A stretch of DNA of 50,868 nt from CAITSH01 sp945892985 (GCA_945892985.1 CAMDDU010000028.1:1-50868), one strand, 5' to 3'. Positions 33,928 to 42,856 are shown, numbered from the stretch's first letter. The notes: generated by a model not told the origin, from the sequence alone. A program made the numbers and translations.

Positions 33928-34668
33928 TTAACCCATGTACATGCCGCCATTTACATGCAGAGTGGTTCCGGTAACGTATGCGGCGCCAGGCGAAGCGAGA
34001 AATACCACAGCTGCGGCGATATCTTCCGGGGCCCCCAAACGCCCCAGCGGAATTTGTCCGAGTATGGCCTCCCGCTGCCGCTCGTCCAGCGAGCGCGTCA
34101 TGTCGGTATCTATAAAACCCGGCGCGATGCAATTAACGGTGATATTCCGACTGCCAATTTCCCGCGCGAGGGAACGGGTCATTCCGCCAATGCCGGCTTT
34201 CGCCGCGGCGTAATTGATCTGACCGGCATTGCCGCTGGAGCCGACCACCGACGTTATATTTATGATACGGCCGGCGCGGGACTTCATCATGCCCCGTAGC
34301 ACGGCCTTGGAAAGCGTAAAAACCGATTTCAGGTCTGTATCGATCACTGCGTCCCACTCGGCCTCTTTCATGCGCATCGCAAGATTGTCCTGCGTGATGC
34401 CCGCATTGTTGACGAGAATTGAAACCGCACCGTGCCCTTTCTCGATGTCCTGCACAAGGGCTTCGACCTGAGCTACGTTAGTGACATCGAGTACGAAGCC
34501 CTGGCCCGATGCCCCGCTAGCAGCAAGATAAGCGCTTATCGCGTCGGCACCGGTTTCAGTGGTCGCCGTTCCAAATACTGTCGCTCCCTCCGCAGCCAGC
34601 GCGGCGGCAATCGCCTTGCCAATGCCGCGCGAGGCGCCAGTGACCAGCGCAATTTTCTTCACCGTCAT
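33928..34668 (-). CDS. fabG: 3-oxoacyl-ACP reductase
   Basis: FabG reduces 3-oxoacyl-ACP with NADPH. The 246-residue short-chain dehydrogenase has TGASRGIG near the N-terminus, NNAGIT, the catalytic serine in TSVVGSSGN, YAAAK with the catalytic Tyr/Lys, and the C-terminal TGTTLHVNGGMYMG. ATG 34668 is preferred because it gives MTVKKIALVTGAS and has AAAGGGGGG in front; ATG 34683 (adding MDKGG) overlaps the fabD stop and is also possible. Confidence 0.96.
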   Translation of the reverse strand: MTVKKIALVTGASRGIGKAIAAALAAEGATVFGTATTETGADAISAYLAASGASGQGFVLDVTNVAQVEALVQDIEKGHGAVSILVNNAGITQDNLAMRMKEAEWDAVIDTDLKSVFTLSKAVLRGMMKSRAGRIINITSVVGSSGNAGQINYAAAKAGIGGMTRSLAREIGSRNITVNCIAPGFIDTDMTRSLDERQREAILGQIPLGRLGAPEDIAAAVVFLASPGAAYVTGTTLHVNGGMYMG

Positions 34669-34675
34669 CCCCCCT

Positions 34676-35608
34676 TTATCCATTTATAGCCGAGAGGGCG
34701 GCGTCAATCCCCGCACGGTCGGATAAGGCCATTCCTGTGAGCCCGGGATCGATTCTCTTGTTCAGACCCGCAAGCACTTTGCCAGGACCACATTCCAACA
34801 CATGGGTAACACCGAGCGCGGCCATTGCACGGATAATCTCGACCCAGCGTACCGCGTGATCGGCCTGTCCCACCAGCGCCTGTCGAATCCCCGCCGCATC
34901 GCCATGCATTTTTACATCGACGTTGTGCAAGACCCGGATACGCGGGCTGTCAATCTTCACCGTTTCAAGGTACTTGCATAATTTCGCGGCTGCCGGGGCC
35001 ATTAAAGCCGAATGAAACGGCGCGCTTACCGGTAGCGGTATCGCGCGCTTCGCCCCACGTGCCTTGGCCGCCTCAATGGCGCGCTGCACTGCACTGGCGT
35101 GGCCGGCGATTACCGTTTGACCCGGGGCATTGAAATTCACGGCATCAACAATCTCACCTTGGGCCGCTTCGACACAGGCGGCCTTGAGGGCATCATCTTC
35201 CAGGCCAAGTATCGCTGCCATCCCACCCACGCCTGCCGGAACCGCCTCTTGCATCGCCTCTGCCCGGAAACGAACCAGTGGAAGACAATCAGCAAAGCTG
35301 ATGGCCTCCGCGACAACCAATGCGGTGTACTCACCCAAACTGTGTCCCGCCACCACATCCGGCTCCGGGCCGCCCAGTTCCCGCCATGCCCGATATACGG
35401 CATATCCAGCCGTCACCATTACCGGCTGGGTATTTACCGTACTGTTAAGTGTCTCGGCCGGTCCTTCAGCGATCATTTTTGCCATGTCGATTCCCAGCAC
35501 CTGGGACGCCTGAAAGATAACGGCGCCCGTTGCCGGCAAATCACCATAAGCTTGCATCATTCCAACAGACTGCGACCCTTGGCCGGGAAAAACCATTCCT
35601 AATTTCAT
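34676..35608 (-). CDS. fabD: Malonyl-CoA:ACP transacylase
   Basis: FabD moves malonyl from CoA to ACP. The 310-residue protein has FPGQGSQ at the start, the nucleophile S90 in AGHSLGEYTAL, a catalytic histidine in PVSAPFHSALM and the QLV-like block at RQALVGQADHAVRW. It lies 31 bp after fabH. Confidence 0.97.
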   Translation of the reverse strand: MKLGMVFPGQGSQSVGMMQAYGDLPATGAVIFQASQVLGIDMAKMIAEGPAETLNSTVNTQPVMVTAGYAVYRAWRELGGPEPDVVAGHSLGEYTALVVAEAISFADCLPLVRFRAEAMQEAVPAGVGGMAAILGLEDDALKAACVEAAQGEIVDAVNFNAPGQTVIAGHASAVQRAIEAAKARGAKRAIPLPVSAPFHSALMAPAAAKLCKYLETVKIDSPRIRVLHNVDVKMHGDAAGIRQALVGQADHAVRWVEIIRAMAALGVTHVLECGPGKVLAGLNKRIDPGLTGMALSDRAGIDAALSAING

Positions 35609-35639
35609 GCTCTATTCCAGATCGAATTGAGAAATGCCA

Positions 35640-36599
35640 TTACATCTCTACCAATACCGCGCCCCAGGTAAATCCTCCACCAACACCCTGAAGCATCACT
35701 TTGTCTCCTCGTTTGACCCGGCCATCGCGAACCGCGACATCCAGTGCAAGAGGTACCGACGCGGCTGACGTATTACCGTGGATGTCTACGGTAACCACAA
35801 CTTTTTCCGGATTTATCCCAAGTCGCTTCGCCGTCGCCTCAAGAATACGAACGTTGGCCTGATGCGGAATCAGCCAATTGAGCTCGGACACCCGCACGTT
35901 ACACATCGCCAGAACTTCCCGCGCTACTTCATCGAGCACACGGACGGCAAACTTGAAAACCGCTGGCCCGTCCATCTTCAAGAAGGGATGACCGGTCACA
36001 TTCCCACCGCAAACTTGGCCAGGGACTGACAGTATGCCGGCATGCGAGCCATCGGCATGCAGGACTGTTCCCATAATTCCGGGCTTGGAATCGGCTCGCA
36101 AAATCACCGCCCCCGCACCGTCACCAAAAAGCACGCAGGTCCCGCGATCGTTCCAGTCGAGAATACGCGAAAAAACTTCTGCGCCAACAACCAAGGCGCA
36201 GCGATGCTGGCCTGACCGGATGAATTTATCAGCAGTTGCCAGCGCATAAACAAATCCGCTGCAAACGGCCTGAACATCAAAAGCCGGGCAGCCCTTTACT
36301 CCCAGCTTGGCTTGGAGGAGGCAAGCGGTGCTTGGAAAAACAAAATCCGGTGTCGAAGTTGCAACGATAATGAGATCAATGTCGCCGGCGTCTATGCCGG
36401 CGGCGGCAATCGCCTGCCGTGAAGCCTCCAGCGCGAGATCGCTCGCGGTTTGTCCCGGCGCGGCAAGATGACGCTGACGGATCCCGGTACGGGTGCGAAT
36501 CCACTCATCCGAGGTATCGACCCGCTTGGCTAGCTCGTCGTTGGTAACTGGGGCGGATGGAAGAAAGCTGCCCGTTCCGGCTATACGAGAGTAAATCAT
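35640..36599 (-). CDS. fabH: 3-oxoacyl-ACP synthase III
   Basis: FabH starts fatty acid synthesis by joining acetyl-CoA and malonyl-ACP. The 319-residue thiolase-fold enzyme has the active-site C113 (VQAVCSGFVYAL), histidine in LIPHQANVRI and asparagine in HGNTSAASVPLAL. It overlaps plsX by 4 nt (ATGA). Confidence 0.97.
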   Translation of the reverse strand: MIYSRIAGTGSFLPSAPVTNDELAKRVDTSDEWIRTRTGIRQRHLAAPGQTASDLALEASRQAIAAAGIDAGDIDLIIVATSTPDFVFPSTACLLQAKLGVKGCPAFDVQAVCSGFVYALATADKFIRSGQHRCALVVGAEVFSRILDWNDRGTCVLFGDGAGAVILRADSKPGIMGTVLHADGSHAGILSVPGQVCGGNVTGHPFLKMDGPAVFKFAVRVLDEVAREVLAMCNVRVSELNWLIPHQANVRILEATAKRLGINPEKVVVTVDIHGNTSAASVPLALDVAVRDGRVKRGDKVMLQGVGGGFTWGAVLVEM

Positions 36600-37606
36600 T
36601 TGCCTGCTCCGCTTTCTATACGCTGGCTAATGCCTTGCAGCACGCCGTTCCTGACCTCCTCAACCGCGCGCTCAATGGCGCAACCGAAGGAATAAATATC
36701 GGCCGAGCCGTGACTCTTTACAACAATTCCGCGCAGCCCGAGAAGGCTCGCGCCATTGAAACGTCGATGGTCGACGCGCCGCTTGAACGCGTTGAGTACC
36801 GGCATCGCAAAAATAGCCGCCGCCCGGGTAAGCGCATTGCGTTTGAATTCCTCGCGCAAAAACACGCTAAGCATTTGTGCCAAGCCTTCCGATGTTTTGA
36901 GCGCGACATTGCCGACAAAGCCGTCACACACAACGACATCTGTCTTGCCCTTGAATATGTCATCGCCTTCGACGTTACCGGCGAAATTAATAGCGCTCGC
37001 CCGCAGCATATCTGCAGCCTGCTTGACGACTTCGTTGCCCTTGATTGCCTCTTCACCAATGTTGAGCAAGCCCACGCTCGGATGCGCCTTGTGCTCGACG
37101 GCAGCGACAAGCGCGCTTCCCATGATTGCGAATTGCACGAGATGCTCGGGCGCGCAATCGACGTTTGCCCCCAGATCAAGAACATAGGTCCTGCCGCGCA
37201 TCGTTGGGAGCACGCCCGCAATGGCGGGGCGATCGATGCCGGGCAACATTTTGAGCACAAAGCGGGAAGTGGCCATCAGCGCGCCGGTATTTCCGGCGCT
37301 AACACAGGCATTAGCTTCGCCGGTTTTCACCAGATCGACGGCAACCCGCATGGACGAGTCTTTTTTATTGCGAAGCGCGAGCGCGGGAGGCTCGCCCATC
37401 GTCACCACCTCGCTGGCGTGACGTATGCGTAATCGTGGTCCGATTTCAGCCTTGTGGGCTTTCAGTTCGATCCGTATTGCATCCTCCAACCCGACGAGGA
37501 CTATGTTCACCTCGGGCTGGGCGCGCAGGAACGTGAGCGCAGCCGGCACGGTGACGTGCGGGCCATGGTCCCCTCCCATGCAATCGATTGCGACCGTGAT
37601 ATCCAT
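36596..37606 (-). CDS. plsX: Phosphate acyltransferase PlsX
   Basis: PlsX makes acyl-phosphate from acyl-ACP for phospholipid synthesis, at the membrane surface. The 336-residue protein has DCMGGDHGP at the N-terminus, SAGNTGALMA, LDLGANVDC, GEEAIKGNEVVK and VVCDGFVGNVALK, all family blocks. It lies 91 bp after rpmF; the rpmF-plsX-fab order is conserved in many proteobacteria. Confidence 0.97.
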   Translation of the reverse strand: MDITVAIDCMGGDHGPHVTVPAALTFLRAQPEVNIVLVGLEDAIRIELKAHKAEIGPRLRIRHASEVVTMGEPPALALRNKKDSSMRVAVDLVKTGEANACVSAGNTGALMATSRFVLKMLPGIDRPAIAGVLPTMRGRTYVLDLGANVDCAPEHLVQFAIMGSALVAAVEHKAHPSVGLLNIGEEAIKGNEVVKQAADMLRASAINFAGNVEGDDIFKGKTDVVVCDGFVGNVALKTSEGLAQMLSVFLREEFKRNALTRAAAIFAMPVLNAFKRRVDHRRFNGASLLGLRGIVVKSHGSADIYSFGCAIERAVEEVRNGVLQGISQRIESGAGK

Positions 37607-37697
37607 TTATTGTGGCGCCTTCACGTGCGCGCTATTCAAGCCGGCGCAGTGCGTGCAACACCGCGAGCGGCCGTTGGGGATACCCGCTCAGGGGCGA

Positions 37698-37877
37698 TCA
37701 GTCGCCCTTGGTCTTGATAACTTTTTTGCCGCGATAGTAGCCGCTGGGGCTAATGTGATGGCGCATGTGCACCTCACCGGTGGTTGGTTCCACGGCGAGG
37801 GGCGCAGCGGTCAAAAAGTCGTGTGCGCGATGCATGCCGCGCTTTGAGGGTGATTTCTTATTCTGCTGTACAGCCAT
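37698..37877 (-). CDS. rpmF: 50S ribosomal protein L32
   Basis: L32 is a small structural protein of the large ribosomal subunit. Translated from ATG 37877 it gives 59 residues starting MAVQQNKKSPSKRGMHRAHD and continuing with HISPSGYYRGKKVI, typical of proteobacterial L32. A GGAGCAG stretch precedes the start. It is shorter than many gene finders' cut-off but is clearly real, lying between yceD and plsX as in other proteobacteria. The zinc-binding cysteines of some L32 forms are absent. Confidence 0.97.
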   Translation of the reverse strand: MAVQQNKKSPSKRGMHRAHDFLTAAPLAVEPTTGEVHMRHHISPSGYYRGKKVIKTKGD

Positions 37878-38024
37878 GGTACTGCTCCTTCATCGTCGCG
37901 CCGGACTGGCGCTGTAAAACGGTTTGGTACTAACAGGCTGTTGCACCGCTTTAGTCAGGTATCACTGACCCAAAACAAAGCTTTAACAACAGCACCTAAT
38001 ATTTTTCAATCTTTTTCAATCCGA

Positions 38025-38045
38025 ATGGGGCAAAGCCCCATTTTT
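38025..38045 (+). terminator. Hairpin with T-run facing away from the operon
   Basis: ATGGGGC-AAA-GCCCCAT (38025-38041) then TTTT on the plus strand. It lies just downstream of yceD, whose transcript runs the other way and would meet an A-run before the hairpin and no T-run after it. It may stop plus-strand antisense transcription or shape yceD-rpmF messages. Two tandem TTTTTCAATC units lie at 38002-38021. Confidence 0.5.
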
Positions 38046-38054
38046 AAAATCCGT

Positions 38055-38549
38055 TTAATTCAGTTTGCCTTGGTGGCCATCCTTGAGAACTGCCAGTAAG
38101 TCAAACGGCGATGGACGCGCCGCAGTTACATTAATCTTTGCTTCCCCACAATGATCATGGCGCGGCACCATCGGCAGCGCCAGGATCACCTCATCCTCAA
38201 CCAGGGCGGCAATATCCATTTCCGGCTCCGCCAGCACCCGCTCCACATCATCCTCGGGGTTTACTACTTCATTCCAATCCTTGGTCAACTCAACCCGACT
38301 CTCTATATTCAATGGATACAGAACGTTACCAAGGCAGCGCTGGCATACAAGCGCTATCTCACCGGTCACCTTGACCGCCAGAAATGGCTTGCGATCCTCG
38401 CCCAGTCCACCGCTCAAACTATAATCAAGCCCTTCGGTCTGACAGCCTTGCTGAACGAGCCGACCCAAGCTCTCCAGGCCCAACCTGCCGCGCACCAAGG
38501 CTCCTTCGCGGGCAAATTTTAGACCATCGATAAAGGCGGGTTGCAGCAT
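38055..38549 (-). CDS. yceD: YceD/DUF177 family 23S rRNA accumulation protein
   Basis: A 164-residue protein of the DUF177 family, needed in E. coli and in chloroplasts for normal 23S rRNA levels. The conserved cysteine pair is CQRCLGNVLYPL (about 74-77), with a further HDHCGE motif near residue 135 and acidic segments (NPEDDVERVLAEPEMDIAALVEDEVILALP). It is the head of the yceD-rpmF-plsX-fab operon. ATG 38549 lies only about three bases after the expected transcription start of the strong promoter upstream and has no ribosome binding site, so translation may be leaderless. Confidence 0.88.
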   Translation of the reverse strand: MLQPAFIDGLKFAREGALVRGRLGLESLGRLVQQGCQTEGLDYSLSGGLGEDRKPFLAVKVTGEIALVCQRCLGNVLYPLNIESRVELTKDWNEVVNPEDDVERVLAEPEMDIAALVEDEVILALPMVPRHDHCGEAKINVTAARPSPFDLLAVLKDGHQGKLN

Positions 38550-38558
38550 AGGGGCATC

Positions 38559-38587
38559 ATGATATTATTTTTCGCTTTTCCTGTCAA
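38559..38587 (-). promoter_or_regulatory. Strong sigma-70-type promoter of the yceD-rpmF-plsX-fab operon
   Basis: On the minus strand TTGACA (38587-38582), a 17-bp spacer and TATCAT (38564-38559). The -35 is a full consensus match and the -10 has five of six. The predicted start, near 38552, is next to the yceD ATG. Confidence 0.7.
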
Positions 38588-38655
38588 AAATGCCTTTCTA
38601 AGCCTTTTTTGAACTACGTAGCCCAACACACTCTTTTTTCGGTCTTTTTCCTGTC

Positions 38656-39234
38656 ATGCAACGCCTTATACTCGCCTCCACCTCGCAATATCGAAAGACG
38701 CTTTTACAGCGACTAGGCCTGAGCTTTGAAACGGCCAGCCCCGATGTGGATGAAACCGAGATCCTGGGAGAGTCGCCTGCCGCAACAGCACGACGACTAG
38801 CAGAAGCAAAGGCGCGGGTCATCGCTGTACGCTACCCGGAGGCCCTCATAATCGGCTCCGATCAGGTTGCGGCGCTCGGTGAGCTGAGACTTAACAAGCC
38901 GATCACCCACGAGGTCGCGGTACGTCAGTTGCAGGCCGCACGTGGCAAATCCGTCCAGTTTCATACTGCGCTATGCGTTCTCGACGCTACAAACGGCCGA
39001 GCTGAAAGCCGCGTTGTTTGCAGCACCGTGCATTTTCGAAACTATAGCGATGCGCAAATTGAGAACTACCTGCGGTTAGAAAAGCCCTATGACTGCGCCG
39101 GGAGCGCAAAATCAGAAGGACTGGGCATCGCGCTTATTGCCAGACTCGAAAGCGATGACCCCAGCGCGCTTATTGGCCTGCCACTGATTGCCCTGACAGA
39201 AATGCTTTTCGTACATGGCGTTTCTGCCATCTGA
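38656..39234 (+). CDS. Maf-family nucleotide pyrophosphatase (YceF type)
   Basis: Maf proteins hydrolyse non-canonical or methylated nucleoside triphosphates (the YceF branch prefers 7-methyl-GTP) to monophosphates. The 192-residue protein has RLILASTSQYRKTLLQRLG with the S-x-S/T-x2-R motif, the metal-binding SPDVDET, IGSDQVAAL with the catalytic aspartate and a YDCAGSAKSEGLG block. It is divergent from yceD in the usual place. No clear ribosome binding site precedes ATG 38656. Confidence 0.93.
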   Translation: MQRLILASTSQYRKTLLQRLGLSFETASPDVDETEILGESPAATARRLAEAKARVIAVRYPEALIIGSDQVAALGELRLNKPITHEVAVRQLQAARGKSVQFHTALCVLDATNGRAESRVVCSTVHFRNYSDAQIENYLRLEKPYDCAGSAKSEGLGIALIARLESDDPSALIGLPLIALTEMLFVHGVSAI

Positions 39235-39242
39235 TCGCCACC

Positions 39243-39953
39243 ATGCCCAGCGGAATCCTTTACCTCGTACCCACGCTGCTCGGCGAGACACCGAGCGAAC
39301 AAGTCATTCCTGCAGGGGTAGCGAGCAGGATTCGAAAACTCGACTACTTTATTGCTGAAAACCCAAAATCTGCACGCGCGTTCCTTAAATTAATGGCAAC
39401 AAGCCATGCGATGCAAGACATTGATATCCGTGAACTTAACGTCAACACGCCGGAGTCGGCTCTGCACGGATTACTGGCACCGATTTTGGCGGGACGCGAT
39501 GGCGGGCTGCTCTCTGAGGCTGGAGTACCGGCAGTGGCAGACCCCGGCGCAATTCTTGTCGCCCTTGCCCACAAAAAAGACGTGAAGGTCCTGCCCTTGG
39601 TTGGCCCCTCGGCGATTTTGCTGGCACTCATGGCATCTGGACTGGACGGACAGCGCTTCGCGTTTCACGGATATCTGCCAAAAGACGAGTCAGAGCTTGC
39701 AGCCAAACTAAAAGATCTCGAGAGCCGCTCAAGGACAGAACGTCAAACACAGATCTTTATCGAAACCCCCTACCGCAACGACCGACTGCTGGGCGCCCTG
39801 CTGGCGCGATGCGCCGCGTCAACCCGCATATGTGTCGCCAGCGATATCACCACGATCGGCGAGAGCATACTCACACGAACTGTCGCTGATTGGAAAAAGC
39901 GCACCCCCACGATCGGTCGCAAGCCCAGCGTCTTCCTGCTGCTAGCCGACTGA
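39243..39953 (+). CDS. RsmI-like SAM-dependent methyltransferase
   Basis: A 236-residue protein of the tetrapyrrole (corrin/porphyrin) methylase fold, in the subgroup related to RsmI. It shows LYLVPTLLGETP at the start (where RsmI has the LYVVATPIGN pattern), LLSEAGVPAVADPGAILV, the loop VLPLVGPSAILLALMASGLDG and FAFHGYLP, which make the SAM pocket. RsmI methylates cytidine 1402 of 16S rRNA; this protein looks like the distinct RsmI-like group found beside maf, whose substrate is not clear. It starts 8 bp after maf and converges on sppA. Confidence 0.85.
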   Translation: MPSGILYLVPTLLGETPSEQVIPAGVASRIRKLDYFIAENPKSARAFLKLMATSHAMQDIDIRELNVNTPESALHGLLAPILAGRDGGLLSEAGVPAVADPGAILVALAHKKDVKVLPLVGPSAILLALMASGLDGQRFAFHGYLPKDESELAAKLKDLESRSRTERQTQIFIETPYRNDRLLGALLARCAASTRICVASDITTIGESILTRTVADWKKRTPTIGRKPSVFLLLAD

Positions 39954-39962
39954 AAATTTCAG

Positions 39963-40907
39963 TCAGCGAAAGCTGATGCGTTCACTCATGGAAAATCCGG
40001 CGAAGCCCTGCGCCACTCCGGCGCCAAAGCGCTTTGCGAAACGCTCCGCAATATTGGCCTTTTGCGTGTAATCGATGACATCCTTCGCCTTGATCACATC
40101 CCGCGCCACCGACTCGACCGTGCCGAAATCGTCGGCAAGCCCCATCTCTATGCTGCGTTGCCCGGTCCAGATCAGGCCGCTAAAGGTTTCCGGAGTCTCC
40201 TTAAGGCGCTTGCCCCGTCCCTTTTTGACGACTTCAATAAACTGTTGGTGAATGTCATTGATCATGACTTGTGCAAATTCTTTTTGTTTTGCCTCCACAG
40301 GGGAAAATGGATCAAGGAAGCCCTTGTTTTCGCCGGCGGTAATCAAGCGCCTTTCAACGCCAAGCTTGTCCATGACGCCGGTGAAGCCAAAGCCGTTCAT
40401 GAGCACGCCGATTGACCCCACCAGACTGGCCTTGTTGACATAAATCTTGTCGGCGGCGGCGGCTACGTAATAGCCACCAGATGCGCAAATATCCTCGACC
40501 ACGACATAAAAGGGAATATTCGGGAATAAGGTGCGCAGTCGGCGGATTTCATCATTGATAATGCCCGATTGCACAGGGCTTCCACCTGGGGAATTAATGC
40601 GCATGATGACGCCCTGCGTATTTTTATCCTCAAAGGCGCTCTGCAGCGCACCGGTAATACGATCGGCACTGGCATCTCCCTTGGACTCGATCACCCCTTC
40701 CAGGGTGACCAGCGCAGTGTGCTTGCCGCCGGTGATGCCATCCTCGCCGCGCCAGTCAAACGCCATCACCATAATAAAGGTCACATAAGCCAGCGTCATC
40801 AGCTTGAAAAAAATCCCCCAGTAGCGCGCCCGTCTTTGTTCCTTCAGAGCCGCGAAAGCGAGTTTTTCTATTGTTGCGCGCTCCCAACCTTGATCTTTTT
40901 CAGTCAT
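39963..40907 (-). CDS. sppA: S49 signal peptide peptidase
   Basis: A 314-residue membrane-bound serine protease that breaks down cleaved signal peptides. It has one N-terminal membrane helix (YWGIFFKLMTLAYVTFIMVMAF, about 29-50), a NSPGGSPVQSG motif, the catalytic serine in EDICASGGYYVAAAADKIYV and the lysine region in SLVGSIGVLM. It has a single S49 domain, shorter than the double-domain E. coli SppA, as is common in this class. It overlaps the Rieske gene by 8 nt. Confidence 0.93.
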   Translation of the reverse strand: MTEKDQGWERATIEKLAFAALKEQRRARYWGIFFKLMTLAYVTFIMVMAFDWRGEDGITGGKHTALVTLEGVIESKGDASADRITGALQSAFEDKNTQGVIMRINSPGGSPVQSGIINDEIRRLRTLFPNIPFYVVVEDICASGGYYVAAAADKIYVNKASLVGSIGVLMNGFGFTGVMDKLGVERRLITAGENKGFLDPFSPVEAKQKEFAQVMINDIHQQFIEVVKKGRGKRLKETPETFSGLIWTGQRSIEMGLADDFGTVESVARDVIKAKDVIDYTQKANIAERFAKRFGAGVAQGFAGFSMSERISFR

Positions 40908-41250
40908 GAATTTTCCGCACTACCTTTCCGTTGATTTCCTCGACTGATACCGCTATCAGCCGGTCGCCCTTGCATGGACCTTGGACACACACACCCGTGC
41001 CCGGGTCATAGACCGCCCCGTGAGTTGAGCATATCAAATGCTCACCTTCGACATCGAAAAACTTGCCAAGTTGCCAGTCGAGCTCGACAGCGACGTGGGC
41101 GCACCGGTTAAGGTATGCATGCACCTTTCCACCGTGCCGAATAACGAAAGCGCTTTCAGCCCGCTCCCCACGGACAATCTCAAATCGCACACCCTCGCCG
41201 GCGTCGACCAAGGCGACGCTATCGCAAATTATGCGTTCTGTTGCAGCCAT
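40900..41250 (-). CDS. Rieske 2Fe-2S ferredoxin
   Basis: A 116-residue soluble Rieske protein. The cluster ligands are C50-x-H52 and C74-x2-H77 (NRCAHVAVELDW and ICSTHGAVYDPGTG). It could carry electrons for an oxygenase, or serve another redox step; no oxygenase is nearby. It is encoded between a phosphoglycolate-phosphatase-like gene and sppA with overlaps on both sides (22 and 8 nt), an arrangement seen in betaproteobacteria. Confidence 0.9.
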   Translation of the reverse strand: MAATERIICDSVALVDAGEGVRFEIVRGERAESAFVIRHGGKVHAYLNRCAHVAVELDWQLGKFFDVEGEHLICSTHGAVYDPGTGVCVQGPCKGDRLIAVSVEEINGKVVRKIHD

Positions 41251-41897
41251 CGGTCCAGTTCGGCAGTGCTGTCAACGCAGGCAAGCGGTGATAAGGCACG
41301 CAACTCCTCGGCGGGATGGGCGCCGTGGGTGATGCCCACGGCCGCCACACCCGCATGCCGCGCCATGAGCAGATCATGCGACGTGTCACCGATCATCAGC
41401 GTGGCATCCGCGGAAAATTCAAGCTCTGCCATTAATTCATGCAGCATGTCCGGAGCCGGTTTGGACGCCGTCTTGTCGGCGCAACGATAGGCTTCAAAGT
41501 AGCTGGCCAACCCCGTCACCTCCAGCACACGCTCTAATCCGGCAGTGCTCTTTCCAGTGGCCACTGCAAGCGTGTGCCCGGCATCCTTTAGTCGGGTCAG
41601 CATCGCCTCCGTGCCCGAATACAAAGGTATGCCGGTGTCCTGCTTCAAGTAATGATAGCGATAACGCTCGACCATCTTGCCGTAAACGCTCACCGGCAAC
41701 CCCGGAACGGCGTACTGCAAGGCATCGTGCAATCCCAACCCGATCACATGGCTGGCTCTCGCATCATCGGGCACTTGCAGCCCCAAATCGCGACAGGCGT
41801 TCTGGATGCTGAGCACAATCGATCTGGGCGAATCCATCAGCGTGCCATCCCAGTCGAACACAACGAGCGGAAAGCGTTTAGCCACCACGAGCGTCAT
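41229..41897 (-). CDS. HAD-family hydrolase (phosphoglycolate phosphatase-like)
   Basis: A 222-residue haloacid dehalogenase-type phosphatase. Motif I is VFDWDGTLMDS with nucleophile D15 and D17; motif II is LAVATGKST, motif III a lysine in CADKTASKPAPDML, motif IV IGDTSHDLLMARHAG. The C1 cap lies in between. The substrate may be phosphoglycolate or another small phosphate ester. The gene overlaps rluC by 4 nt (ATGA), and rluC-HAD-Rieske-sppA reads as one operon. Confidence 0.92.
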   Translation of the reverse strand: MTLVVAKRFPLVVFDWDGTLMDSPRSIVLSIQNACRDLGLQVPDDARASHVIGLGLHDALQYAVPGLPVSVYGKMVERYRYHYLKQDTGIPLYSGTEAMLTRLKDAGHTLAVATGKSTAGLERVLEVTGLASYFEAYRCADKTASKPAPDMLHELMAELEFSADATLMIGDTSHDLLMARHAGVAAVGITHGAHPAEELRALSPLACVDSTAELDRWLQQNA

Positions 41898-42844
41898 CGC
41901 TTTACCTCCGCCAGGCCATCCACGAACGCCTGCAACTCAGGCGGCAAGGGGGCGGCAAGTCGCAAGCGCTCACCGCTAAGCGGATGATCAAATGCCAGCG
42001 ATGCCGCGTGCAGGAACATGCGCTTGAGCCCTTCTTTGGCCAACAATTTGTTCAACTCGAAATCTCCGTATTTGTCATCACCGGCAATCGGCAAGCCCAA
42101 ATGGGCAAGGTGAACCCTGATTTGATGGGTTCGCCCGGTCTTGAGTTCAGCCGAAAGCAGGCTGTAGGCGCCCAACGCGCGTTCGAGCCGGAATATCGTT
42201 CGCGCTTCCTGCCCGTCGGACTCGACGCTAACCCGGCGCTCACCCTCCTTGGTCAAATACTTTCTCAGCGGCAAAGAAACATCACGCTTGCCCTGCGAAT
42301 GGGTCCATACCCCCTTGGAGAGCGCGAGATAACGCTTTTGTACCGCACCTTCTCGCATGGCCGTGTGCAGAGCGGTCAAGGCCGAACGCTTTTTGGCCAG
42401 AATCAGCAATCCGGAGGTTTCGCGGTCGATACGGTGAACGAGCTCGAGAAAACGCGCATCAGGCCTTGACGCCCGCAGACCTTCAATAACACCAAAACTG
42501 ACCCCGCTACCGCCATGCACCGCGACGCCAGAAGGCTTGTCCACGACCAGCAGGGCATCATCTTCAAGAACGATGCGCAGCTCTCGGGGCGGGGCTGGTC
42601 GCTTGCCCTCCTGCTTTGCCGCAATCCGGATGGGAGGGATGCGAACCTTGTCGCCCGATTTCAGTCGGTATGTGGCGTCGATCCGCCCACTGTTGACCCG
42701 CACCTCGCCGCTGCGCAGGATGCGGTAAATATGGCTGCGCGGGACGCCTTTGCAGTGACGGATCAGGAAATTGTCAATGCGCTGGCCGGCAGCTTCCTCC
42801 CCCACTTCGGTGACGACTGCAGATACTTTACTTAACTCCTTCAT
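41894..42844 (-). CDS. rluC: 23S rRNA pseudouridine synthase RluC
   Basis: RluC makes pseudouridine at positions 955, 2504 and 2580 of 23S rRNA. The 316-residue protein has an N-terminal S4 RNA-binding domain (QRIDNFLIRHCKGVPRSHIYRILRSGEVRVN) and the RluA-type catalytic motif HRIDRETSGLL with the nucleophilic aspartate, then GRTHQIRVHLAHLG. ATG 42844 gives MKELSKVSAVVTE; the longer frame to 42922 runs into the rne leader. It is divergent from rne, as in many proteobacteria. Confidence 0.95.
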   Translation of the reverse strand: MKELSKVSAVVTEVGEEAAGQRIDNFLIRHCKGVPRSHIYRILRSGEVRVNSGRIDATYRLKSGDKVRIPPIRIAAKQEGKRPAPPRELRIVLEDDALLVVDKPSGVAVHGGSGVSFGVIEGLRASRPDARFLELVHRIDRETSGLLILAKKRSALTALHTAMREGAVQKRYLALSKGVWTHSQGKRDVSLPLRKYLTKEGERRVSVESDGQEARTIFRLERALGAYSLLSAELKTGRTHQIRVHLAHLGLPIAGDDKYGDFELNKLLAKEGLKRMFLHAASLAFDHPLSGERLRLAAPLPPELQAFVDGLAEVKR

Positions 42845-42856
42845 TTTGCTTATAAT
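42827..42856 (+). promoter_or_regulatory. Putative rne promoter
   Basis: TTTACT (42827-42832), an 18-bp spacer and a perfect TATAAT (42851-42856). It overlaps the first codons of rluC, which runs the other way. It would start a leader of over 300 nt. Confidence 0.6.
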
